The notes under the pieces are model-generated. The model was given only the letters and a program-made list of their open reading frames with translations. It was not told the origin of the DNA and did not search any database. 64,000 bases of DNA, from the NCBI RefSeq assembly GCF_014205335.1, contig NZ_JACHNH010000001.1, positions 8,364,501 through 8,428,500 of the forward strand. Reading direction: 5' to 3'. Below, in pieces: positions 8,666 to 17,122 of the stretch (its first letter is position 1; each line of letters begins with the position of its first letter). The stretch is from Amorphoplanes digitatis (lineage in GTDB: Bacteria > Actinomycetota > Actinomycetes > Mycobacteriales > Micromonosporaceae). The position numbers and the translations under genes were made by a program.

Positions 8666-9400
8666 TCAGGGGCTGGCGAACGTGACGGTCACCGAGGTGT
8701 AGCCCAGGCTGGTGAGCAGGCCCTGCAACATCTTTGTGGTGTTGTCCCGGGCACGCTGGTCCAGCCCACTGGCCCGGGCCGCCTCGGTGATGCGCTGCTG
8801 CGCCAGCTGGTAGACCCGCTGCTGCTGGCCGGGGTCGCTGCGGAACGCGTCGCCGAAGCGATTGAGCAGGCCGCGCTCCTCGGCGACGACGTAGCTGCGC
8901 TCCATGTCGAGGGCCGCCTGACCCTGCTGCGGCGGGGGCAGCTCGATGGTGACCGACTTGTCGTTGTTGTCGACCTTGACCGCACCCTCGGCGAGCTGGC
9001 CGAAGTCGACATACTCCTCGACCGTGCCGGAGCCCACGAAGAGCGTGCGCTTGTTGAGCAGGAAGTCGGGGATGTTCTCCCGGTTCTCCTGGAGGTCGAC
9101 GATGACCTGGAAGGTGCCGTCGGCCGCCACGTAGCGGCTCAGGTCGCGCATCGACTGCAACAGCACCGGCTGGCTGCGGTCGGTGGTCTTGTCGGAGAAC
9201 GGGTTGTCGAAGCCGGGCAGGACGTTGACCGCACGCAGGCCGAGGCACATCGCCACGATCAGCGCGAAGACCACGCCGGTGAAGATCAGAACGCGGGCGA
9301 ACCCGCCCATGCCGGTCCGGGGCTCCGGTGCAGGCGTTGGCTGGTCCTCGACCTCTGGATACTCCCGGGTGGGTTCGTCGATCTCGCTCGGTTTGGCCAT
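8666..9400 (-). CDS. DUF4230-like membrane-anchored protein
   Basis: This 244-residue protein has a cytoplasmic proline/glutamate-rich N-terminus (1-32), one transmembrane helix (about 34-57, VLIFTGVVFALIVAMCLGLRAV) and an extracytoplasmic domain. Features such as GTFQVIVDLQENRENIPDFLLNKRTLFVGSGTVEEYVDF and SVTIELPPP resemble DUF4230 proteins, whose role is unknown. The C-terminal part is helical with many Gln and Arg residues. Its start ATG has a purine-rich GAAGGGG somewhat far upstream. It stands alone between a terminator and the acyl-CoA dehydrogenase gene. The family assignment is by memory of the pattern only. Confidence 0.65.
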   Translation of the reverse strand: MAKPSEIDEPTREYPEVEDQPTPAPEPRTGMGGFARVLIFTGVVFALIVAMCLGLRAVNVLPGFDNPFSDKTTDRSQPVLLQSMRDLSRYVAADGTFQVIVDLQENRENIPDFLLNKRTLFVGSGTVEEYVDFGQLAEGAVKVDNNDKSVTIELPPPQQGQAALDMERSYVVAEERGLLNRFGDAFRSDPGQQQRVYQLAQQRITEAARASGLDQRARDNTTKMLQGLLTSLGYTSVTVTFASP

Positions 9401-9462
9401 CGGGGCTCACCCCTTCCTTCTGCCATCCACGGTACGGAAGGGGTGCGACACTCGCAGCGCGG

Positions 9463-10635
9463 TCAGCCGCCGAAGGCGTTGAGCCCGGTCAATCCCTGGC
9501 CTATCACCAGCTGGTGGATCTCCGAAGTTCCCTCGTACGTGAGCACACTTTCGAGGTTGTTCGCGTGCCGGAGCACCGGGTACTCGCCGCTGATGCCGTT
9601 CGCGCCGAGGATCGTCCGGCACTCCCGAGCGATCTTGATGGCCTCGCGCACGTTGTTGAGCTTGCCGACGCTTACCTGCTCCGGGCGCAGCCCCACCGAG
9701 TCGGCCCGGCGGCCGAGGTGCACCGCCAGCAGGTAGCCCTTCTGTAGCTCCAGCGCCATGTCCGCGAGCTTCGCCTGCGTCAGCTGGAAGCCGGCGATCG
9801 GGCGGCCGAACTGCTCGCGGCTGGTCGCGTACGCGATGGCGGCGTCCAGGCAGTCGCGGGCCGCGCCGAGCGCGCCCCAGATGATGCCGAACCGGGCCTC
9901 GGTCAGGCACGACAGCGGCGCACGCAGGCCGCGCGCCTCGGGGAGCCGGGCCGATTCGGGCACCCGGACGTCGTCGAGGGTGATCTCGCCGGTGGCCGAG
10001 GCGCGCAGCGAGAGCTTGAGCCGCACCTCGCGGGCGGCGAAGCCCTCGGTGGCGGTCGGCACGGCGAAGCCGACCACGCCCTCCTCGGCGCGGGCCCAGA
10101 TCACGGCCACGTCGGCGACCGGGGCGTTGGTGATCCACATCTTGCCGCCGGTGAGTATCCAGTCGTCGCCGTCGCGGCGGGCCCGGGTCGCCATGTTGCC
10201 GGGATCGGAGCCGTGGTCGGGCTCGGTCAGCCCGAAGCAGCCGATCAGCTCGCCCGCGGCCATGCCGGGCAGCCAGCGCTGCTTCTGCTCCTCGCTGCCG
10301 TACTTCCAGATGGCGTACATCGCCAGGGAGCCCTGCACGGAGACCAGCGAGCGCACGCCGGAGTCGGCGGCCTCCAGCTCGAGGCAGGCCAGTCCGTACG
10401 CGACCGCGGACGCGCCGGCGCAGCCGTAGCCGGTCAGGTGCATGCCGAGCAGGCCGAGCTTGCCGAACTCCAGGGCTAGCTCACGGACGGGCACCTCGCC
10501 GCGCTCGTACCAGTCGGCGACGTAGGGCCGGACCCGATCGTCGACGACCCGGCGGGCCAGCGCGCGGACCTCGCGCTCCTCCTCGCTGAGCAGGTCGTCG
10601 AGGTCGAGAAGGTCAAGGGGAGAGACGGCGGCCAT
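9463..10635 (-). CDS. Acyl-CoA dehydrogenase, glutaryl-CoA dehydrogenase-like
   Basis: This 390-residue flavoenzyme oxidises an acyl-CoA at C2-C3. FAD/substrate signatures are GCFGLTEPDHGSDPGNMATRARR and WITNAPVADVAVIWAR. The C-terminal YEGTSEIHQLVIGQGLTGLNAFGG corresponds to the region of the catalytic glutamate (YEGT) and resembles glutaryl-CoA dehydrogenases, as does SVQGSLAMYAIWKYGSEEQKQRWLPGMA. Whether it decarboxylates glutaryl-CoA cannot be decided here. A TAGGGT -10 hexamer (10642-10647) ends 6 nt before the ATG and there is no Shine-Dalgarno sequence, so translation is probably from a leaderless mRNA. Confidence 0.88.
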   Translation of the reverse strand: MAAVSPLDLLDLDDLLSEEEREVRALARRVVDDRVRPYVADWYERGEVPVRELALEFGKLGLLGMHLTGYGCAGASAVAYGLACLELEAADSGVRSLVSVQGSLAMYAIWKYGSEEQKQRWLPGMAAGELIGCFGLTEPDHGSDPGNMATRARRDGDDWILTGGKMWITNAPVADVAVIWARAEEGVVGFAVPTATEGFAAREVRLKLSLRASATGEITLDDVRVPESARLPEARGLRAPLSCLTEARFGIIWGALGAARDCLDAAIAYATSREQFGRPIAGFQLTQAKLADMALELQKGYLLAVHLGRRADSVGLRPEQVSVGKLNNVREAIKIARECRTILGANGISGEYPVLRHANNLESVLTYEGTSEIHQLVIGQGLTGLNAFGG

Positions 10636-10651
10636 GGATCGACCCTAGCGC

Positions 10652-10945
10652 CTAGTCGATGACCAGGACCCGGGCGTGGATCTGGTTGCGCTGTTGCAGC
10701 GCGGCGCGCAGCGCCCGGTGCAGCCCGTCCTCCAGGTAGAGGCCGCCGTGCCACTCCACCACGTGCGGGAAGAGGTCGCCGTAGAACGTCGAGTCCTCGG
10801 CGAGCAGCTTGTCCAGCGCGAGCTCGCGCTTGGTGGTGATCAGATCGGCGAGCCGGATGGGGCGCGGAGGGATCTCCGCCCACTTCTTGAGCGTCGTGTG
10901 ATGGTCGGGGTACGGTGCTCCGTCTCGTACCGCCTTGAAGATCAC
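10652..10945 (-). CDS. Conserved hypothetical protein with ParB/sulfiredoxin-like features
   Basis: A 97-residue protein: IFKAVRDGAPYPDHHTTLKKWAEIPPRPIRLADLITTKRELALDKLLAEDSTFYGDLFPHVVEWHGGLYLEDGLHRALRAAL is the core, given here as spaced motifs. LADLITTKREL followed by GGLYLEDGLHRALRA resembles the ParB/Srx fold, in which a DGHHR-type box binds nucleotide; here the box is EDGLHR. I recall this short protein as widespread in actinobacteria without a known function. GTG at 10943-10945 is chosen because GGGGAG lies 9 nt upstream; a longer version to 11008 has no such signal. It sits just upstream of the acyl-CoA dehydrogenase gene but that gene has its own promoter. Confidence 0.65.
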   Translation of the reverse strand: MIFKAVRDGAPYPDHHTTLKKWAEIPPRPIRLADLITTKRELALDKLLAEDSTFYGDLFPHVVEWHGGLYLEDGLHRALRAALQQRNQIHARVLVID

Positions 10946-11014
10946 TACGGCACGCTCCCCTCGGTCCTCACACACGTCACGCCAGCCTAGCGAGCCGCCC
11001 GCCGGCACCCGTCG

Positions 11015-11650
11015 TCAGATGTCACTCGCGCCGGGCCGGTCCGTCGTGGCCCATCGGCCATGATGCACCACCTCGTCTACCGGGCGATGCCCCCGGCGCA
11101 GTGACGGTGACCTCTTATCCGCCGCCGGATAGCCGACGGTGAGGACCCCGACCGGGGTGAATTCCTCCGGAACGCCGAAAGCCTCCCGGAATGCACCGAC
11201 CCGCGCGGCCGGCACCCCGAAGAACAGCGAGCCCAGCTCCTCGTTCACCGCGGTCAGGTGGATGAGCAGGGCGGCGAAGCCGGTGTCGATGTCCCAGTAG
11301 GGCACCGGCCAGCGCTTCTCGTCCCGGCCGGTCCAGCCCTTGTCGGCCTGGGCGTACCGGTCCAGGTAGGCCGACTTGTTGGACAGCGCCACGATGATCA
11401 GCGGCGCGGTGCGCATCCGGTCCAGCCACGAGCCCGCGGTCGCGTCGTCCTGCTCGGCCGTCACCGACCAGTAGAGGTCGCGGTCGGCCTGGTCGCGCAG
11501 CACCAGGAAGCCCCAGCCCTGCGAGAAGCCCGCCGAGGGCGCGCGCAGGGCGTGCCTGATCAGCTTGTCCACGATCTCCGGCGGCACCGGCCGGTCCGGG
11601 TCGTACGTGCGGATCATCCGCCGGCGGCGGAGAACCTCGTCGAACTCCAT
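11015..11650 (-). CDS. Nitroreductase-family protein
   Basis: This 211-residue FMN-dependent oxidoreductase starts with EFDEVLRRRRMIRTYDPDRPVPPEIVDKLIRHALRAPSAG in spaced form, the family's N-terminal FMN-phosphate-binding arginines and APS(A/S)G box. It continues with GWGFLVLRD and a long middle helix (FAALLIHLTAVNEELGSLFFG), then VGVLTVGYPA near the C-terminus. The natural substrate is unknown; such enzymes reduce nitroaromatics or quinones or act in cofactor metabolism. ATG at 11648-11650 lies 2 nt after the stop of the upstream aldose-epimerase gene, so it is the second gene of that operon and probably translated by reinitiation. Confidence 0.85.
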   Translation of the reverse strand: MEFDEVLRRRRMIRTYDPDRPVPPEIVDKLIRHALRAPSAGFSQGWGFLVLRDQADRDLYWSVTAEQDDATAGSWLDRMRTAPLIIVALSNKSAYLDRYAQADKGWTGRDEKRWPVPYWDIDTGFAALLIHLTAVNEELGSLFFGVPAARVGAFREAFGVPEEFTPVGVLTVGYPAADKRSPSLRRGHRPVDEVVHHGRWATTDRPGASDI

Positions 11651-11652
11651 GA

Positions 11653-12582
11653 TCAGGCGACCGCCGGCCGGACACCCCAGGAGGCGCGCCAGGTCTGCCC
11701 CGGCTCGAGCACGACCAGGTCCCGGCCCGAGCGGTACGCGTCCGGCGGGCACGTCATCGGCTCGATCGCCACCGACCGGCGGAACCGCTCGCCGTGCAGG
11801 GTGTCGCCCGTGAAGATCTGCCACCAGCGGAAGTTCTCGTCGCCCCAGACCGTCACGGACGGCCCGCCCGCCGGCGCGGCGATCCGCACCGATGAGCCGC
11901 CGTCGGCCGCATAGGTCAGGTCGCCGAACGTCGTGTCCAGCACGGCCTCGCCGATGCGGCGCGGCTCGGTGTAGTCGTAGTCGCTGCCGATGACCTTGAC
12001 CGCGCCGATGGGCAGCAGCCGGGCGTCGGTAAGTACCCGGCTGCGGCCGGGCACCTGGAGCAGGATGTCCTCCACCGCGACACCCGGCAGCCGCAGGTAC
12101 GGGTGCACGGAGAAGCCCCACGGCGCGTTGCCGTCGCTGGTGTTGACGGCCTCCTGATCGGAGCGCAGCCCGTCCGCGGAGACGCTCCACCGCGTGCGCA
12201 GCGTCAGCGACCAGGGGTAACCCATCTGCGGCGGCAGATCGAGCTCGACCGTCACGGCGTCGTCCGCCTGCTCGACCAGCCGCCAGCGTGCCCAGTTCGC
12301 CAGCCCGTGGATCGCGTTGTGCCGGGCCGGCTCGGTCAGCGCAAGCTGGTAGGCCGTGCCCTCGAACGTGTAGTGCCCGTCGCGGATGCGGTTGGGCCAC
12401 GGCGCCAGGATCTGGCCGGCCGAGGCGGGCGAGATCTCGTCCGGCCCGAAGCCGTCCACGACCTCCCGCTCACCCACGGAGTAGCCGCGCAGCACGCCGC
12501 CGACCTCCGCGATCACCGCACGGTGCCCCTCGGCCTCGATGGTCCACTGCAAACCGGACTTCGCCGCCACGACGTCTGTCAC
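11653..12582 (-). CDS. Aldose 1-epimerase family protein (galactose mutarotase-like)
   Basis: A 309-residue protein that interconverts alpha and beta anomers of a hexose or acts on a hexose-6-phosphate. Family hallmarks are APWPNRIRDGHYTFEG, the histidine of RHNAIHGL (about residue 92), GFSVHPYLRLPG with the second histidine, and the acidic region VAIEPMTCPPDAYRSG with the catalytic glutamate equivalent. The start is GTG at 12580-12582 with GAGG 7 nt upstream. It leads a two-gene operon with the nitroreductase. No galactose genes are nearby, so the sugar is unassigned. Confidence 0.85.
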   Translation of the reverse strand: MTDVVAAKSGLQWTIEAEGHRAVIAEVGGVLRGYSVGEREVVDGFGPDEISPASAGQILAPWPNRIRDGHYTFEGTAYQLALTEPARHNAIHGLANWARWRLVEQADDAVTVELDLPPQMGYPWSLTLRTRWSVSADGLRSDQEAVNTSDGNAPWGFSVHPYLRLPGVAVEDILLQVPGRSRVLTDARLLPIGAVKVIGSDYDYTEPRRIGEAVLDTTFGDLTYAADGGSSVRIAAPAGGPSVTVWGDENFRWWQIFTGDTLHGERFRRSVAIEPMTCPPDAYRSGRDLVVLEPGQTWRASWGVRPAVA

Positions 12583-12648
12583 GCCACCGCCTCGCTCTGC
12601 TTCCCGGCGCCGCGAGGCACAGGAATACCGTCGGTCATACCCCTGACA

Positions 12649-13971
12649 TTATCGGGTGACCTCCGCGTCAGCGGGAGGACGGTATCGAAGCAGGGCGGGG
12701 AAGGCCGCGGCCAGCACAACGGCGACACCCGCGGCCGCGAAACCGCCGCCGGCCCACGAGAAGGTCGGGCCGGCGATGTCGGCCGTCGCGCCCGCCCGCA
12801 GGTCGCCGAGCCGGGGACCGCCGGCCACCACGACCGTGAAGACGCCCTGTAGCCGGCCGCGCAGCCGGTCGGGCGCGAAGGTTTGCAGGATCGACTGCCG
12901 GTAGACCGCGCTGACCAGGTCCGCGGCGCCGCCGACCGCGAGCAGCAGCACCATCAGCCACAGCGAGTGCGCGAGGCCGGCCAGGCCGACCGCGAGGCCC
13001 CAGCCGACGACGGCGACCACCAGTGCGGCACCCTGGCGCCGGACCCGGCCGATCCAGCCCGACGTCAGGCCGCCGGCCAGCGAGCCGATCGCGATCGCGG
13101 AGAAGAGCCAGCCGACCGCCGAGCCGCCGCCGAAGCGGTCCTCGGCGATCTCCGGGAACAGCGCCCGGGGCATGGCCAGCACCATCGCCACGATGTCCAC
13201 CGCGAACGACAGCAGCAGGACCGGCTGGGTGACCAGGAAGCGCAGCCCGTCGACGATGCCGCGCACGCCGGCCGTCGGCCGCTCGGCCGCGCCGTCGTCG
13301 TGCACGGGCGGGATCGCCGGCAGCCGGTAGGTGGCCCAGAACGAGACGGTGAAGAGCAGGACGTCCACCGCGTACGCGATCGTGACGCCGGTACCCGTCG
13401 ACCACGCGCCGAAGATCAGGCCCGCGGCCAGCGGCCCGAGGACGCCGCCGGCCGTTGTCGTCGTGTACGCGAGCGTGTTCGCCGCCGGCACCAGCTCGCC
13501 CGGCACGATCCGCGGGATGATCGCCTGCCGGGCCGGTGAGCTCATCGCGAAGCCCGCCGACTGCACGGCGGTCAGCGCGAGCAGCACCCCCGGGCTCTCC
13601 AGCCCGAGGACGGCCTGCGCCAGCAGGCCGACGGTCGACAGCCAGGCCAGCATCGAGCTGGCCAGCAGCAGCTTGCGCCGGTCGACAACGTCGGCCGCGG
13701 CGCCACCCCACAACCCGAAGATCAACAGGGGTACCAGGCTCGCGACGCCGAGCAGGCCGACCCAGGCCGACGAGCCCGTGATCGCGAACATCTCCACCGG
13801 CACGGCGACGGCGGTGAACTGGAAGCCGAAGAACCCGACGCCGTTGCCGATCCACATCCGCCGGTAGGCGGCGCCGCGCAGCGGCCGGACGTCGATCACC
13901 CAGCTCCGGCGCCCGCCCTCGGCCGCCTCCTCGGCGACCTTCGCCGCCGCCTCGACCGGCTCCTGACTCAC
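12649..13971 (-). CDS. MFS transporter, EntS-like/DHA3 type
   Basis: This 440-residue permease has about 12 transmembrane segments. It opens with RPLRGAAYRRMWIGNGVGFFGFQFTAVAVPVEMF and has the motif-A-like loop GGAAADVVDRRKLLLAS between helices 2 and 3. The arrangement resembles the enterobactin exporter EntS and macrolide efflux (DHA3) proteins. The GTG start (13969-13971) overlaps the TGA stop of pdxH in a GTGA junction, so translation is coupled to pdxH although there is no evident functional link. Substrate unknown; efflux is likelier than import from family resemblance. Confidence 0.8.
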   Translation of the reverse strand: MSQEPVEAAAKVAEEAAEGGRRSWVIDVRPLRGAAYRRMWIGNGVGFFGFQFTAVAVPVEMFAITGSSAWVGLLGVASLVPLLIFGLWGGAAADVVDRRKLLLASSMLAWLSTVGLLAQAVLGLESPGVLLALTAVQSAGFAMSSPARQAIIPRIVPGELVPAANTLAYTTTTAGGVLGPLAAGLIFGAWSTGTGVTIAYAVDVLLFTVSFWATYRLPAIPPVHDDGAAERPTAGVRGIVDGLRFLVTQPVLLLSFAVDIVAMVLAMPRALFPEIAEDRFGGGSAVGWLFSAIAIGSLAGGLTSGWIGRVRRQGAALVVAVVGWGLAVGLAGLAHSLWLMVLLLAVGGAADLVSAVYRQSILQTFAPDRLRGRLQGVFTVVVAGGPRLGDLRAGATADIAGPTFSWAGGGFAAAGVAVVLAAAFPALLRYRPPADAEVTR

Positions 13972-14627
13972 GGCGCGAGCCGTTCCACCACGAAACCCTC
14001 GCCCGTACGCCGGAAGCGCAGCCGGTCGTGCAGCCGGCTGCCGCGGCCCTGCCAGAACTCGACCGTCTCCGGCACCACCCGCAGCCCACCCCAGTGCGGC
14101 GGCGCGGGAACCTCGCCCTCGGTGCCGAAGCGCTCGATCGCCGCGGCCAGCCCGGCCTCGACCGCGGCCCGGTCCGGCAGCACCTGGCTCTGCGGGCTGG
14201 CCCACGCGCCGAGCTGCGAGCCGCGCGGCCGGGTGGCGAAGTACGCCTCGGTCTCGGCCCGGTCCACCGGCACGACGGCGCCGGCGACAAGCACCTGCCG
14301 CTGCATCGCGAACCAGGGGAAGACCAGGCTGGCGACGGGGTTCGCCAGCGCCTCAACGCCCTTGCGCGAGCGGTAGTTGGTGAAGAAGACGAAACCGCGC
14401 TCGTCGTACCCCTTGAGGAGGACCGTGCGCGCGCTCGGCCGGGCGTCGGCGTCCGCGGTAGCGACGATCATCGCGTTGGGCTCGGGCAGGCCGGCGGCCT
14501 GCGCATCGGCGAACCAGCGGGTGAACTGGGCGGTCCAGTCCGCGGCCAGGTCGCTCTCGAGCAGCGCGCCACGCTCGGTGTAGTCGCGCCGCATACCGGC
14601 GGGCGACGACGACGGTTCGGGGTTCAC
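13968..14627 (-). CDS. pdxH: Pyridoxamine 5'-phosphate oxidase
   Basis: This 219-residue FMN enzyme oxidises pyridoxamine/pyridoxine 5'-phosphate to PLP. It has MRRDYTERGALLESDLAADW at the N-terminus, PNAMIVATADADARPSARTVLLKGYDERGFVFFTNYRSRKG (FMN-binding arginine and lysine), the FVFFTNYxSRKG signature and the C-terminal FWQGRGSRLHDRLRFRR, which matches the family's WQGxxxRLHDR substrate/FMN motif. The start is GTG 14625-14627 with GGAGGAG 5 nt upstream. It leads the operon with the MFS gene and is divergent from citrate synthase. Confidence is high because both signature motifs are intact. Confidence 0.95.
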   Translation of the reverse strand: MNPEPSSSPAGMRRDYTERGALLESDLAADWTAQFTRWFADAQAAGLPEPNAMIVATADADARPSARTVLLKGYDERGFVFFTNYRSRKGVEALANPVASLVFPWFAMQRQVLVAGAVVPVDRAETEAYFATRPRGSQLGAWASPQSQVLPDRAAVEAGLAAAIERFGTEGEVPAPPHWGGLRVVPETVEFWQGRGSRLHDRLRFRRTGEGFVVERLAP

Positions 14628-14803
14628 GCGCTCTCCTCCGGGAAGATTGACCCCACGAACCTAAAGTCCCGGACGGCGATGCGTCTGCTCGGCGAGGATG
14701 GGTGTCGCAGACAGCACATTTCCGCGGGTCGACCGCCGGTCACCCAGCAGGCAAGATGAAACACCCACGGCTTTCGTCCGGCGGGGTCCTCTGGAGGCGT
14801 GAC

Positions 14804-15910
14804 GTGTCCGATTTCAAGCCGGGCCTCGAAGGCGTCATCGCCTTCGAGACCGAGATCGCCGAGCCGGACAAGGCCGGCGGTTCGCTGCGTTACCGAGGCG
14901 TCGACATCGAGGACCTGATCGGTCACGTGTCCTTCGGCAACGTCTGGGCGCTGCTCGTCGACGGCCGTTTCGGGCCCGGGCTGCCGCCCGCCGAGCCGTT
15001 CCCGGTGCCGGTGCACTCCGGCGACATCCGCGTCGACGTGCAGTCGGCCGTCGCCATGCTGGCGCCGTACTGGGGGCTCAGCCAGCTGCTCGACATCGAC
15101 GAGGAGCAGACCCGCGCCGACCTGGCCCGGGTCTCGGTGACCGCGCTGTCGTTCGTGGCGCAGGCCGCCCGCGGGCTGGGCCTGCCGGCCGTGCCGCAGA
15201 AGGACATCGACAAGGCGCAGACGATCGTCGAGCGGTTCATGAAGCGCTGGCGCGGCGAGCCCGACCCCCGGCACGTCAAGGCGGTCGACGCCTACTTCAT
15301 CTCGGCGGCCGAGCACGGGCTGAACGCGTCCACGTTCACCGCCCGCATCGTCGCCTCCACCGGCGCGGACGCCGCGGCCTGCATCTCCTCCGGCATCGGC
15401 GCGCTGTCCGGCCCGCTGCACGGCGGCGCGCCGTCCCGGGTGCTGCACATGATCGAGGGCGTCGAGCGCAGCGGCGACGCGGAGGGCTACGTCAAGGGCG
15501 TGCTCGACCGCGGCGAGCGGCTGATGGGCTTCGGCCACCGCGTCTACCGCGCGGAGGACCCGCGCGCCCGCGTGCTGCGGCGCACCGCCAAGGAGCTCGG
15601 CGCGCCGCGCTTCGAGGTGGCCGAGGCGCTGGAGCGGGCCGCGCTCGCCGAGCTGCAGGCGCGCAAGCCCGACCGGGTGCTGATGACCAACGTCGAGTTC
15701 TGGTCCGCCGTCGTGCTCGACTTCGCCGAGGTGCCCGCGCACATGTTCACCTCGATGTTCACCTGCGCCAGGGTGGCGGGCTGGAGCGCGCACATCCTGG
15801 AACAGAAACGGCTCGGCCGCATCGTGCGCCCGAGCGCCCTCTACGTGGGACCGGAGCCCCGCAAGCCGCAAGAAGTGGAGGGCTGGGACGCGGTCCCGCA
15901 TAATCTGTAA
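14804..15910 (+). CDS. Citrate synthase 2 (CitA-like)
   Basis: This 368-residue enzyme condenses acetyl-CoA and oxaloacetate. It opens with FKPGLEGVIAFETEIAEPDKAGGSLRYRGVDIEDL, as type II citrate/2-methylcitrate synthases do, and keeps the catalytic histidines in SAAEHGLNASTFTARI and GFGHRVYRAEDPRA. The Asp-containing region and C-terminal IVRPSALYVGPEPR are also present. It is shorter than canonical GltA (about 430), matching the secondary citrate synthase found beside serC in actinobacteria. GTG 14804 is selected by GGAGG at 14793-14797; 34 extra upstream codons are not supported. serC follows 30 bp downstream, so the two are probably one operon. Confidence 0.88.
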   Translation: MSDFKPGLEGVIAFETEIAEPDKAGGSLRYRGVDIEDLIGHVSFGNVWALLVDGRFGPGLPPAEPFPVPVHSGDIRVDVQSAVAMLAPYWGLSQLLDIDEEQTRADLARVSVTALSFVAQAARGLGLPAVPQKDIDKAQTIVERFMKRWRGEPDPRHVKAVDAYFISAAEHGLNASTFTARIVASTGADAAACISSGIGALSGPLHGGAPSRVLHMIEGVERSGDAEGYVKGVLDRGERLMGFGHRVYRAEDPRARVLRRTAKELGAPRFEVAEALERAALAELQARKPDRVLMTNVEFWSAVVLDFAEVPAHMFTSMFTCARVAGWSAHILEQKRLGRIVRPSALYVGPEPRKPQEVEGWDAVPHNL

Positions 15911-15940
15911 CGGCTGATCCACCCGTTGGAAGGACCCCCC

Positions 15941-17062
15941 GTGGCTGACCCGATCCGGATTCCCGACGAACTCAAGCCCGTCGACGGGAGGTTCGGCTCC
16001 GGTCCGAGCAAGGTCCGCCCGGAGGGCGTCGACGCGCTGTCCCGGGTGTCGCGGACCCTGATGGGCACCTCGCACCGGCAGAAGACGGTCAAGGACCAGG
16101 TGGCCCGGCTGCGGTCCGGCATCGCCGAGTTCTTCTCGGCGCCGGACGGCTACGAGGTGATCATCTCGAACGGCGGCACCAGCGCGTTCTGGGAGACGGC
16201 GGCCTTCGGGCTGATCCGCGACAAGGCCCAGTTCGCCGAGTTCGGCGAGTTCGGCGCCAAGTTCGTCAAGGCGGTCCGGGACGCGCCGTTCCTGGCCGAG
16301 CCGACCGTCCACCAGGCGCCCGGCGGCAGCGCGGCCTACCTGACCGCCGAGCCGGGCGTGGACGCGTACGCGAGCGTGCACAACGAGACCTCGACCGGCG
16401 TCGCGGTGCCGGTGCGGCGGGTCGCGGGCGCGGACCCGGGCGCGCTGCTGCTGACCGACGCGACCTCGGGCGGCGGCAGCCTCGAGGTCGATCTGGCCGA
16501 GACCGACGTCTACTACCTCGCGCCGCAGAAGGCGTTCGGCTCCGACGGCGGCCTGTGGATCGCGCTGATGTCGCCGTCCGCCATCGAGCGTGCCCACGAG
16601 ATCAAGGCCACCGGCCGCTACATCCCGCAGTTCCTGGACCTCGTCACGGCGATCGAGCAGTCCCGCCTGGAGCAGACCTACAACACCCCGGCCCTGGCGA
16701 CGGTCTTCCTGGCGGCCGAGCAGGTCGACTGGATGAACGCGCAGGGCGGCCTGGGCTGGGCGGCCAAGCGCAGCCGGGAGAGCGCCGAGGCGATCTACGG
16801 CTGGGCGGACCGCTCGGCGGTGGCCTCACCGTTCGTGACCGACCCGGCACTGCGCTCGAACGCGGTGGCGACGATCGACTTCGCCGACAGCGTCGACGCG
16901 GCGGCGCTCGCCAAGGTGCTCCGTGCCAACGGCATCGTGGACACCGAGCCCTACCGCAAGCTGGGCCGCAACCAACTGCGGGTCGCGCTCTACCCCACCG
17001 TGGACCCGGCCGACGTCGAGGCGCTGACCCAGTGCATTGATTACGTCATCCATAAGTTCTGA
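15941..17062 (+). CDS. serC: Phosphoserine aminotransferase
   Basis: This 373-residue PLP enzyme makes 3-phosphoserine from 3-phosphohydroxypyruvate in serine biosynthesis. It opens with IRIPDELKPVDGRFGSGPSKVRPEGVDAL, the actinobacterial/archaeal SerC type. SNGGTSAFWETAAFGLI forms the PLP-phosphate site, and the Schiff-base lysine is in VYYLAPQKAFGSDGGLWIALMS. NETSTGVAVPVRR lies at the substrate site. GGAAGG 15928-15933 selects GTG 15941. It follows citrate synthase and precedes a hairpin that may end the transcript. Confidence 0.93.
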   Translation: MADPIRIPDELKPVDGRFGSGPSKVRPEGVDALSRVSRTLMGTSHRQKTVKDQVARLRSGIAEFFSAPDGYEVIISNGGTSAFWETAAFGLIRDKAQFAEFGEFGAKFVKAVRDAPFLAEPTVHQAPGGSAAYLTAEPGVDAYASVHNETSTGVAVPVRRVAGADPGALLLTDATSGGGSLEVDLAETDVYYLAPQKAFGSDGGLWIALMSPSAIERAHEIKATGRYIPQFLDLVTAIEQSRLEQTYNTPALATVFLAAEQVDWMNAQGGLGWAAKRSRESAEAIYGWADRSAVASPFVTDPALRSNAVATIDFADSVDAAALAKVLRANGIVDTEPYRKLGRNQLRVALYPTVDPADVEALTQCIDYVIHKF

Positions 17063-17073
17063 ACGATCCTGCG

Positions 17074-17099
17074 ATGCCGCCCGTACAAGCGGGCGGCAT
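17074..17099 (+). terminator. Hairpin downstream of serC
   Basis: Ten-bp perfect arms ATGCCGCCCG (17074-17083) and CGGGCGGCAT (17090-17099) enclose a 6-nt loop, followed by TGTCGT. It lies 11 bp after the serC stop and 23 bp before the next start codon, so it could terminate the citrate synthase-serC transcript or attenuate read-through into the aminotransferase gene. Confidence 0.6.
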
Positions 17100-17122
17100 T
17101 GTCGTAGGTCTCGGGAGGCACG

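Noticed and set aside
9463..10635. Acyl-CoA dehydrogenase as part of the alkyl-sulfate regulon
   Set aside because: It lies over 40 kb away, lacks the shared 18-bp operator and resembles glutaryl-CoA dehydrogenase rather than a long-chain enzyme.
14624..16597. 657-codon minus-strand open frame
   Set aside because: It lies antisense to citrate synthase and serC, both well supported by motifs; its Arg/Gly/His-rich composition is typical of high-GC shadow frames.
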